From a virus, in IMG/VR virus record IMGVR_UViG_3300034109_000088, positions 1 through 37,922 of that record: DNA of 37,922 bases, one strand, 5' to 3'. Below, piece after piece: positions 1 to 4,230 of the stretch. Below the pieces are notes generated by a model. The model searched no databases and was not told the origin of the DNA. It was given only the letters and a program-made list of their open reading frames with translations. Numbering within the stretch: the stretch's first letter is position 1; each line of letters begins with the position of its first letter. The position numbers and the translations under genes were made by a program.

Positions 1-127
1 GTAAGCCTTTTCCCATACATGCAATCGGCGCAGTTCGTCGGCGGCTTCTCCGCATAGACCCGTGTGGCTGAATTGCACGTCAAGTTCTTCTAGCGCATCA
101 GCCAGCACTAAGGCTTTGGGTTGTGGG
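1..127. repeat. Terminal direct repeat, copy 1 (circular assembly overlap)
   Basis: Bases 1-127 are identical to 37796-37922. A length of exactly 127 equals a common maximum k-mer size in short-read assemblers, so this is most simply the overlap of a circular contig, not a biological terminal repeat. An open gene crosses the junction in frame, which supports closing the circle. A real short terminal repeat of the packaged DNA cannot be excluded from sequence alone. Confidence 0.93.
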
Positions 128-132
128 TTCAT
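1..132 (-). CDS. Small hypothetical protein, N-terminal part (gene crosses the circle junction)
   Basis: The gene starts at ATG 132-130, which overlaps the stop of the upstream gene as ATGA. It reads off the left edge and continues at 37795 down to a TGA at 37750-37748, giving 59 residues on the closed circle. The protein is helical and charged, with one Cys-Gly-Glu-Ala segment and a run LREKNGGGA at the end. Similar small proteins are common in Burkholderiales phages and prophages, but no function is known to me. It is translationally coupled in a chain of ATGA overlaps with the genes on both sides. Base composition is visibly richer in G+C than the neighbouring early genes. Confidence 0.7.
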   Translation of the reverse strand, partial: MNPQPKALVLADALEELDVQFSHTGLCGEAADELRRLHVWEKAY

Positions 133-377
133 GTGTTCTTCTCCTTAAAAGCCTGCTCAAGTACTCTCGCTACATCTAGCCAACCACCACCCTCAAGCAC
201 GTAATCGATCGCTTCCCAAACTTCGTGATCCGTAAGACTGACCCATTCACGATCAGGCGCAGACAACCTGGCATTCAAAGCATTGATTGCTTCTCCAATC
301 TGGTTAGTAGTCCAGTGCTTTGTATTGGCTAGGAAGAGTGCATCCCTAGTCATGGTCATTAACTCTCTGTCAGTCAT
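129..377 (-). CDS. Small hypothetical early protein (82 aa)
   Basis: The ATG overlaps the stop of the upstream gene by one base (TAATG), with AGGG about eight bases upstream. The product is soluble and mostly helical, with an MTDRELM start and an acidic WEAIDYVLEGGGWLDVARVLEQ stretch. No domain, membrane segment or metal site is recognisable. It sits in the leftward early operon between a basic 96-residue protein and the GC-rich small genes at the circle junction. It is probably an accessory early gene, perhaps a host-takeover factor, but only position supports that. Confidence 0.65.
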   Translation of the reverse strand: MTDRELMTMTRDALFLANTKHWTTNQIGEAINALNARLSAPDREWVSLTDHEVWEAIDYVLEGGGWLDVARVLEQAFKEKNT

Positions 378-667
378 TACTTGATCCCTAAGTTAAAAGG
401 ATTATGCCAACAGATCCCAGTTGTATCCTTCGTGACATAACAACCTAAAGTGTATATGATCTTCTTCTGTCTGTCACCATAGATGTAAATATCCCTATCA
501 ACCGTATAATTATCAACAAGCTTCTGCATTGCATTCAGTAAGGCATTCTTACCCTTAGCAGGAAATGCTGTCATCAGATCCTCTAACGAGCATGTACCAC
601 CATTAGAGTGCATAAACAGCACATACGGTGAAGGCTTACGCTTCCTAGGTTGTATCTTCTTCTTCAT
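377..667 (-). CDS. Small basic hypothetical protein (96 aa), possible winged-helix
   Basis: The ATG overlaps the TGA of the preceding gene (ATGA). The N-terminus is strongly basic (MKKKIQPRKRKPSPY). A middle part with SLEDLMTAFP, NALLNAMQKLVDN and a beta-like DIYIYGDRQKKIIYTLG is compatible with a small helix-turn-helix or winged-helix fold. That is a fold guess from residue pattern only. A nucleic-acid-binding role fits the basic tail and early-operon position. No catalytic residues are apparent. Confidence 0.65.
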   Translation of the reverse strand: MKKKIQPRKRKPSPYVLFMHSNGGTCSLEDLMTAFPAKGKNALLNAMQKLVDNYTVDRDIYIYGDRQKKIIYTLGCYVTKDTTGICWHNPFNLGIK

Positions 668-864
668 ACATTGAACCCTTTAGCATTCAAAGCCTTTGTT
701 AACTGACGCATCATAAAGTAAAAACCATACTCCGAACATAAGCGAACAAATCCACTCAGTACGGCTTCAATCTTAACATCTTCATGGTAATCATCCAACT
801 CTGCCTGTGTTGGCTCTGAAGGCTTCATAGCCTCTTCAGGTAGAAAATCATCATCAGGGTACAT
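664..864 (-). CDS. Small acidic hypothetical protein (66 aa)
   Basis: The start ATG at 864 has a good ribosome binding site (AAAGGA, about seven bases upstream). The N-terminal half is acidic (MYPDDDFLPEEAMKPSEP). The second half is an amphipathic helix ending in LTKALNAKGFNV. It is the first gene downstream of the inverted-repeat region 894-984 and the leftward promoter at 989-1017, so it probably begins a separately controlled transcript. No family is recognised. Confidence 0.65.
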   Translation of the reverse strand: MYPDDDFLPEEAMKPSEPTQAELDDYHEDVKIEAVLSGFVRLCSEYGFYFMMRQLTKALNAKGFNV

Positions 865-893
865 TGTATTATCCTTTAAGGGTACATTGTCTA

Positions 894-984
894 CTATATA
901 GGCTATGTATACATAGTATATACATAGAATATTATACTAAGTATATATACTAAGTATAGTACATAGTATACATAGCCTATATAG
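894..984. repeat. Perfect 19-bp inverted repeat enclosing tandem 13-mers
   Basis: The arms at 894-912 (CTATATAGGCTATGTATAC) and 966-984 are exact reverse complements. The left arm overlaps a perfect 14-bp palindrome at 903-916 (CTATGTATACATAG). Between the arms lie two head-to-tail copies of TATACTAAGTATA (933-945 and 946-958), each nearly palindromic. The whole stretch is almost pure A+T and lies in the gap between genes 664-864 and 1021-1215, just downstream of a leftward promoter. It could be an operator, a cruciform or a transcript hairpin. Confidence 0.85.
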
Positions 985-988
985 ATTT

Positions 989-1017
989 AGGGTATCAGAG
1001 AAAACTAAAGTTGTCAA
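989..1017 (-). promoter_or_regulatory. Putative sigma70 promoter, leftward
   Basis: On the minus strand there is a perfect TTGACA (-35, plus-strand 1012-1017), a 17-base spacer and TACCCT (-10, 989-994) directly preceded by TGA, an extended -10 element. The -10 hexamer itself is weak, so strength would rely on the -35 and extended element. Transcription would begin near 982 and run through the inverted repeat 894-984 into the gene starting at 864. Confidence 0.5.
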
Positions 1018-1020
1018 TAC

Positions 1021-1215
1021 TTAGTCCTCTGACTTCTTACGTTCGCTAACAATCTCATCATCGTCGTGCATCAGGGATACATTGCCTACAGCGCAGATCT
1101 CATCTCGGACATACTTAAAACAATCATTACATAAGTCTAAGTATTGTCTTGTTCGAACACTACGTCTAGAGGCTTCATAGTCGCTAAGCACTTCATTGCA
1201 AGAAAGGCATCTCAT
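1021..1215 (-). CDS. Small zinc-ribbon protein (64 aa)
   Basis: Two CxxC pairs (Cys3/Cys6 and Cys29/Cys32) flank a basic linker, a typical treble-clef or zinc-ribbon arrangement. The motif MRCLSCNEVLSDYEA is familiar from small phage proteins. The tail is acidic then charged (HDDDEIVSERKKSED). The start ATG overlaps the stop of the upstream 57-residue gene as ATGA, so translation is coupled. Zinc binding is supported by the cysteines. Function is unknown, possibly binding of nucleic acid or a host protein. Confidence 0.75.
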   Translation of the reverse strand: MRCLSCNEVLSDYEASRRSVRTRQYLDLCNDCFKYVRDEICAVGNVSLMHDDDEIVSERKKSED

Positions 1216-1385
1216 TTTCCATCATCCTCCATTCTATCCAACAACATCATCAGTTTAGGGTATAGATCCTCTTTAACATCTTCAGCATGACTTACCTCCT
1301 CCCATTGACCCCATGATGCTGCTACACTGGAGTCAATCATCGCCTCAATCAAGGCTAACATTATCTGTACTGTCTCTTTAGTCAT
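1212..1385 (-). CDS. Small acidic hypothetical protein (57 aa)
   Basis: Start ATG 1385-1383 has a GAGGG ribosome binding site in TAGAGGGTATTTTATG. The reading frame runs MTKETVQIML to RMEDDGK and stops with TGA overlapping the next ATG (ATGA). It is an amphipathic helical protein with a strongly acidic second half (WGQWEEVSHAEDVKEDLYP). No family is recognised. The tight coupling and ribosome binding site support it as real. Direct repeats at 1403-1435 lie just upstream. Confidence 0.65.
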   Translation of the reverse strand: MTKETVQIMLALIEAMIDSSVAASWGQWEEVSHAEDVKEDLYPKLMMLLDRMEDDGK

Positions 1386-1402
1386 AAAATACCCTCTAGA
1401 AT

Positions 1403-1435
1403 CGATTAAAACAGGTCTACAAGCGATTAAAACAG
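1403..1435. repeat. Pair of 12-bp direct repeats upstream of an early gene
   Basis: CGATTAAAACAG occurs at 1403-1414 and again at 1424-1435. The copies are 21 bp apart start to start, close to two helical turns. The pair fills the 66-bp gap between the gene ending at 1452 and the gene starting at 1385. Two copies on one helix face are typical of an operator, but no cognate regulator is identifiable. Confidence 0.5.
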
Positions 1436-1451
1436 TCTTGGTGCTATCACC

Positions 1452-1652
1452 CTACATTAGAGCCTCTTCGATGCCTTGTAGAGCCTCTAATCGCTTCTGC
1501 TTTTCTGTGGTTTTCTTCAGTGCTTTAGGGTTAACCCAAGTATAGCTAGGAAAAGGCCATCGAGGATCGCCAGCATATCGTATACAGACTAAGCCATCAG
1601 CATCTGGACCTTGGACAATCTCACATGGTTGATCATTGAATGTAAGACTCAT
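1452..1652 (-). CDS. Small hypothetical protein (66 aa)
   Basis: The ATG overlaps the upstream TGA (ATGA). The N-terminal part is beta-rich (MSLTFNDQPCEIV, GLVCIRYAGDPRWPFPSYTWVNP), resembling a small SH3-like barrel. The C-terminal part is a charged helix (KKTTEKQKRLEALQGIEEALM). No family is recognised. It is an early-operon accessory gene. Confidence 0.65.
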   Translation of the reverse strand: MSLTFNDQPCEIVQGPDADGLVCIRYAGDPRWPFPSYTWVNPKALKKTTEKQKRLEALQGIEEALM

Positions 1653-1879
1653 TTGGTAATCCTGTATTGTTTCCTAAATTCTATGGTGTCTAAGTCGGTA
1701 AAGTTTTCCCTATAATGCTCTGCTAACTCAACATCAGATAGGTTATTGAATCCACCTTCAGAGAGAAAGCGAACAATCTCATCATAGACCTCTGGGAACT
1801 TAACAGAGGCAACAGCATAATCTAATTCTCTCTTAGTACAATCATAGAGTATGTCTTCTTTCTTCAGTATGGTTGTCAT
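1649..1879 (-). CDS. Small hypothetical protein (76 aa)
   Basis: The frame is open upstream to 1906, but AGGAG lies just before the ATG at 1879-1877 (MTTILKKEDILYDC), so that start is chosen. The protein is acidic and helical with AEHYRENFTDLDTIEFRKQYRITK at its end. It overlaps the next gene by four bases. No recognised domain. The preceding 55-residue gene ends five bases upstream. Confidence 0.65.
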   Translation of the reverse strand: MTTILKKEDILYDCTKRELDYAVASVKFPEVYDEIVRFLSEGGFNNLSDVELAEHYRENFTDLDTIEFRKQYRITK

Positions 1880-1883
1880 AGGA

Positions 1884-2051
1884 TTAATCTCCTGATAGGT
1901 CAACAATAGGGTTAATAACGTATTCTGTCAATTCTGAAGATTCGGCATAGTCTTCTGCCTTCGCCAGTGTATCGAACCTATCTAGGTGGGTTAAACCAGA
2001 ATACTCTGGATAGCGATAAGTTAACAGATAACCGACAATCTTAAATTCCAT
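1884..2051 (-). CDS. Small hypothetical protein (55 aa)
   Basis: ATG 2051-2049 is preceded by GAGG six bases upstream and lies just after the stop of the 69-residue gene. The product runs MEFKIVGYLLTYRYPEYSG to PIVDLSGD: a short beta-like start, a FDTLAKAEDYAESSE helix and a beta-like end. This pattern resembles small alpha/beta phage proteins, without a named family. Spacing to both neighbours is under ten bases, consistent with one operon. Confidence 0.6.
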   Translation of the reverse strand: MEFKIVGYLLTYRYPEYSGLTHLDRFDTLAKAEDYAESSELTEYVINPIVDLSGD

Positions 2052-2058
2052 GATAGCC

Positions 2059-2268
2059 TCATTTTATAACGGTAGCATCTTCTGGTGGTTTAATGTTATC
2101 TGGATTTTGAACTACAAATCGATTAGAAATCCTGATAGCAGTTGCACAGCTGCGGATTGATTCAATGAACTCGTCCATTTCGTAACGATTAGCAAATGCT
2201 CTATACCACCAAACGCCACCAGGACGCTCATAATTTGTCGGAAGGAAAGCAAAAAACACTTGTTCCAT
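2059..2268 (-). CDS. Small hypothetical protein (69 aa)
   Basis: The ATG at 2268 has an AGGGG ribosome binding site in CTATAGGGGTTTAACATG. The sequence has an aromatic core (GGVWWYRAFANRYEMDEFIESIR) and a beta-strand-like IRISNRFVVQNP. No metal site, membrane segment or known motif is seen. It lies downstream of a 28-residue membrane peptide in the early operon. Confidence 0.65.
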   Translation of the reverse strand: MEQVFFAFLPTNYERPGGVWWYRAFANRYEMDEFIESIRSCATAIRISNRFVVQNPDNIKPPEDATVIK

Positions 2269-2277
2269 GTTAAACCC

Positions 2278-2364
2278 CTATAGTGAGAAGTAAATCATTG
2301 CAGCATACAATGCACCGAACAGCGCACCGCCTAAGACTAAGACAACATCATTAGACTTTGACAT
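2278..2364 (-). CDS. 28-residue single-pass membrane peptide
   Basis: ATG 2364-2362 starts two bases after the stop of the GP88-like gene, with AAAGG eight bases upstream. The product begins MSKSNDVVLVLGG and ends in MIYFSL before a TAG. After a short polar start it is one uninterrupted hydrophobic helix with small-residue spacing (G, G, G, A, A), typical of a membrane-spanning miniprotein. Function is unknown; it might modulate a host membrane protein. Its shortness lowers confidence, but it fills an otherwise empty 98-bp gap in a compact operon. Confidence 0.5.
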   Translation of the reverse strand: MSKSNDVVLVLGGALFGALYAAMIYFSL

Positions 2365-2366
2365 GA

Positions 2367-3014
2367 TTAAGCCTTTGCAAGTTTAAGCTTGATAACCTTG
2401 GACATTTTAACGCCATGTGCTACGTAACCGATAACTGGGATTGATTTGTCCCAGCATGCTCTACAACCCTTGCACTTGCCTTCATGCTGATATGCATGGC
2501 ACACGCTAACATTAGCATTGTCATATGATTGTGCAATAGTGCTCGACCATGGCGCATCAAGTACTTCGCCGATAACGGAATCAGACGAACGACGAACAAC
2601 AACATTCGGCAGTGCATCCATTTGATCAATGATTGATTGATACTTAGGAAACTTATACATCCTAGTAGGTAACCAGTGTTTGACCCATGGTGTACGTTTC
2701 ATAACTTCAAGCATTTTCTCAGCAAGCTTGATTGTGTACATATCGCCAGAGTCGAACCAGCGGAAGTATCTATCTGAATCTAAGGCTTGCACCATGTCAT
2801 CGACCCAATCATCACGCTGCCAGTCTTGTTTGTTATGCTCACGTGGAGCTTTAACATTAGGGTGTAAGTAGTAGCCAGTGGTTGCATAGCAGCCCTTGCA
2901 GGCATCAACTAATTCGCCAGTGTAAACGTTGATACTACCTGAACATGTGTCTAGTGCCTGTAAACTCCATGAGCGTATCCCGTCAAGCTTGCTAGTGATT
3001 GATAATTTGAGCAT
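2367..3014 (-). CDS. GP88-like cysteine-rich phage protein (215 aa)
   Basis: The frame is open to 3041, but AAGGA sits seven bases before ATG 3014-3012, giving MLKLSITSKLDGIRSWSL, the usual start of the 'gene product 88' phage family. Cysteines cluster in two places: Cys24, Cys39 and Cys42 (DTCSG, ACKGCYA), and a later VCHAYQ..GKCKGCRAC group. A conserved-looking YFRWFDSGDMYT lies between. The clustered cysteines suggest a metal or iron-sulfur site. Some phage proteins with a similar SGD pattern are radical-SAM-like, but the classical CxxxCxxC is absent, so the chemistry is unknown. It has its own candidate promoter at 3043-3071. Confidence 0.75.
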   Translation of the reverse strand: MLKLSITSKLDGIRSWSLQALDTCSGSINVYTGELVDACKGCYATTGYYLHPNVKAPREHNKQDWQRDDWVDDMVQALDSDRYFRWFDSGDMYTIKLAEKMLEVMKRTPWVKHWLPTRMYKFPKYQSIIDQMDALPNVVVRRSSDSVIGEVLDAPWSSTIAQSYDNANVSVCHAYQHEGKCKGCRACWDKSIPVIGYVAHGVKMSKVIKLKLAKA

Positions 3015-3042
3015 GGTTCTATCCTTATAGAATGGACTCATC

Positions 3043-3071
3043 AGTATAGTATTAAACTATAGACCCTACAA
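3043..3071 (-). promoter_or_regulatory. Putative sigma70 promoter for the GP88-like gene
   Basis: Minus-strand TTGTAG (-35, 3066-3071), 17-base spacer, TATACT (-10, 3043-3048, five of six to consensus). A 6-bp inverted repeat, TATAGT-ATTAA-ACTATA (3045-3061), overlaps the -10 and spacer and could be an operator. The -35 is weak. The next start codon is at 3014. Confidence 0.4.
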
Positions 3072-3098
3072 TTGGCAGGGTTTCGTCCTTGGTATTGA

Positions 3099-3284
3099 TT
3101 AGCACAGGTGATTTACACCTAAACGCTTGGCAGCCTCGTATGCCTCTCTAGTTTTTGCTTCAATTAGTTTTTGACCATGAGCATTGGCAAATACACTGCC
3201 AAGGTATCGATCCTCTTGTTTAAGGCAATACTCATAATGAGCCACAGCTGCCTTTTGAGCTTTAGTTAGTTTTTGCTTAATCAT
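3099..3284 (-). CDS. Small hypothetical early protein (61 aa), first gene of leftward arm
   Basis: The start ATG at 3284 has a strong AGGAGA ribosome binding site, and the leftward promoter 3320-3348 lies directly upstream. The protein is basic and almost entirely helical (MIKQKLTKAQKAAVAHYEYCLKQ, AKTREAYEAAKRLGVNHLC). As the first gene after the strongest leftward promoter it is probably made very early. No family is recognised. First genes of leftward arms are often host-takeover proteins, which is inference only. Confidence 0.65.
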   Translation of the reverse strand: MIKQKLTKAQKAAVAHYEYCLKQEDRYLGSVFANAHGQKLIEAKTREAYEAAKRLGVNHLC

Positions 3285-3319
3285 TCTACTTTCTCCTGGT
3301 GTTTTGTTTCGATGTATCC

Positions 3320-3348
3320 ATTGTGCTTATGTATTTTTACCTTGTCAA
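3320..3348 (-). promoter_or_regulatory. Putative sigma70 promoter of the leftward arm
   Basis: Minus-strand TTGACA (-35, 3343-3348) is perfect, the spacer is 17 bases, and CACAAT (-10, 3320-3325) matches four of six positions. Transcription would start about 30 bases upstream of the ATG at 3284. The 13-mer TTTCGATGTATCC is repeated on either side of the promoter and may be a regulator site. Confidence 0.6.
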
Positions 3349-3428
3349 TGTGGTTTTCGATGTATCCGACGAACGGCAGACAATCCAGGATGAACGGTAG
3401 TGTTGTTTGAACACAACAGTTTAAGCTG

Positions 3429-3444
3429 TGTTTCACGTGGAACC
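3429..3444. promoter_or_regulatory. parS-like site (predicted host ParB binding site)
   Basis: TGTTTCACGTGGAACC contains a complete GTTNCACGTGNAAC core (3430-3443), the chromosomal ParB-binding parS core shared across most bacteria. It matches the common 16-mer TGTTTCACGTGAAACA at 14 of 16 positions. All 12 fixed core bases agree. No parA or parB gene was recognised in the phage, so any function would rely on the host protein. Binding is predicted, not shown. Confidence 0.6.
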
Positions 3445-3446
3445 AG

Positions 3447-3541
3447 TGCAGACTGTGCAGGCTTTCTAGGCTTTGAAGTCTGTTCAGGTATCTCTATAGG
3501 GTGCTACGCTGATACATCTCCCTACTGTGCAGACTGTGCAG
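3447..3541. repeat. Repeated TGCAGACTGTGCAG motif
   Basis: The 14-mer TGCAGACTGTGCAG occurs at 3447-3460 and 3528-3541. It contains CTGTGCAG, which also occurs at 3525-3532, and a related CTGTACAG follows at 3546-3553 inside the LexA-type box. The cluster lies between the parS-like site and the SOS box. It looks like a multi-copy protein-binding array, protein unknown. Confidence 0.55.
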
Positions 3542-3543
3542 TC

Positions 3544-3563
3544 TACTGTACAGATATACAGTG
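3544..3563. promoter_or_regulatory. Putative LexA/SOS box
   Basis: TACTGTACAGATATACAGTG matches the gamma/beta-proteobacterial LexA pattern CTGT-N8-ACAG exactly and the E. coli 20-mer consensus (TACTGTATATATATACAGTA) at 17 of 20 positions, including the AT-rich centre and outer TA. It is intergenic. No clear promoter overlaps it; a weak rightward TTGAAG-N16-TATAGG (3473-3500) lies about 45 bases upstream. It is predicted to bind host LexA. Confidence 0.5.
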
Positions 3564-3766
3564 CAGCCTTAATAGTAATGCATTCTCATTAGCATTTCAC
3601 ATTATGAAATCTCAATTAGCTATGCAGTGCTACTAGATATAGTGGTCAAACAAGGATAAAACACTATATGTAGTGGTTGTCAAACAGTAATGATTCTTAA
3701 TTGTACATTGCAGTGCAGCATAGGGGGAGGGGGTCTGGTTAGTTATGTAAATGTTGTGGTGCTACC

Positions 3767-3858
3767 TAGCCTTAAAAAAAGCTAAAATGAAAACATCAGC
3801 TTAGCCTTAAAAAAAGCTAAAATGAAAACATCAGCTTAGCCTTAAAAAAAGCTAAAAT
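3767..3858. repeat. AT-rich 35-bp tandem repeats (iteron-like, 2.6 copies)
   Basis: Units start at 3767, 3802 and 3837. The first two are identical 35-mers, and the third keeps 22 bases before diverging. Each unit contains a small inverted repeat, TTAGC/GCTAA (only TAGC on the left in the first copy), around CTTAAAAAAA. A-tracts phased at 35 bp (a little over three helical turns) would bend the DNA. Tandem AT-rich direct repeats between divergent arms are typical of replication origins or of operator arrays. Two perfect spacers with identical flanks do not make a CRISPR array. Confidence 0.85.
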
Positions 3859-4034
3859 AGAAGTCTCTAAAGCCTAGACAGTCTATTTAATAAAAGGTAA
3901 TAAAATCAATAGCTTAGTAATAAAGCCTCTGCGGAGCCTCTGACACCATGTAAATGGAGTCCCGCCATAGCCTTGTGTAATCTGTGCTGATGTTGGTACA
4001 GAACAACAATCTTGACTGAATAAGTAGAAATAAC

Positions 4035-4063
4035 TTGACAAATCTTAAAAAATATGCTATAAT
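4035..4063 (+). promoter_or_regulatory. Perfect consensus sigma70 promoter of the rightward arm
   Basis: TTGACA (4035-4040), a 17-base spacer and TATAAT (4058-4063) match the consensus at all 12 positions, with a TGC extended -10 directly upstream of TATAAT. Transcription would start near 4070 and give a leader of about 160 bases before the first ATG at 4231. It is the only strong promoter found for the virion genes and should be read by unmodified host RNA polymerase. Confidence 0.9.
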
Positions 4064-4230
4064 ATACCCTTCTATGTAGAAACGATGAACAGACGATGTA
4101 CAGACAATAAATAAAACTTACTTTATACTTACTACATACAATCTTCATACTGACTACATCGTATAGATACATAAAATTATATACACCCTAAAGTCCTGCT
4201 TTCAGCAGAGAAACTATATAGAGGGATCTG

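Larger units (their letters stand above)
3285..4230. other. Divergent intergenic control region (about 0.95 kb, no convincing gene)
   Basis: This is the only long non-coding stretch in the genome and it separates the two divergent arms. Left to right it holds: the leftward promoter (3320-3348) with TTTCGATGTATCC repeated on both sides (3308 and 3355), a short hairpin (3401-3418), a parS-like site (3429-3444), CTGTGCAG motifs (3453, 3525, 3534), a LexA-type box (3544-3563), an 8-bp inverted repeat ATATAGTG/CACTATAT (3637-3669), a G-rich run near 3723-3733, 35-bp tandem repeats (3767-3858), a consensus rightward promoter (4035-4063), and a 160-base leader with possible hairpins (4093-4100 with 4155-4162; 4196-4208). 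A replication origin here is likely but not shown. Confidence 0.75.

Noticed and set aside
2840-2845. A second CACGTG that could be another parS
   Set aside because: The flanks match only two of the six fixed outer bases of the parS core, and it lies inside the GP88-like coding sequence.
3400-3636. Plus-strand frame of 78 residues, rich in cysteine, in the control region
   Set aside because: It starts at GTG with no ribosome binding site, is composed of the repeated CTGTGCAG and SOS-box DNA, and has no domain-like pattern; the cysteines come from repeated TGT/TGC in the repeats.
3651-3660. Possible DnaA box near the repeats (TTATCCTTG on the minus strand)
   Set aside because: Only six of nine bases match, and no cluster of similar sites is present.
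3723-3733. G-quadruplex
   Set aside because: GGGGGAGGGGG has only two G runs close together, not the four needed for a standard intramolecular quadruplex.
3767-3858. CRISPR array
   Set aside because: The repeats are directly tandem with no variable spacers, and there are no cas genes.
3906-4172. Minus-strand frame of 88 residues before the late operon
   Set aside because: It lies across the consensus promoter and leader on the opposite strand, has no ribosome binding site and no recognisable pattern.
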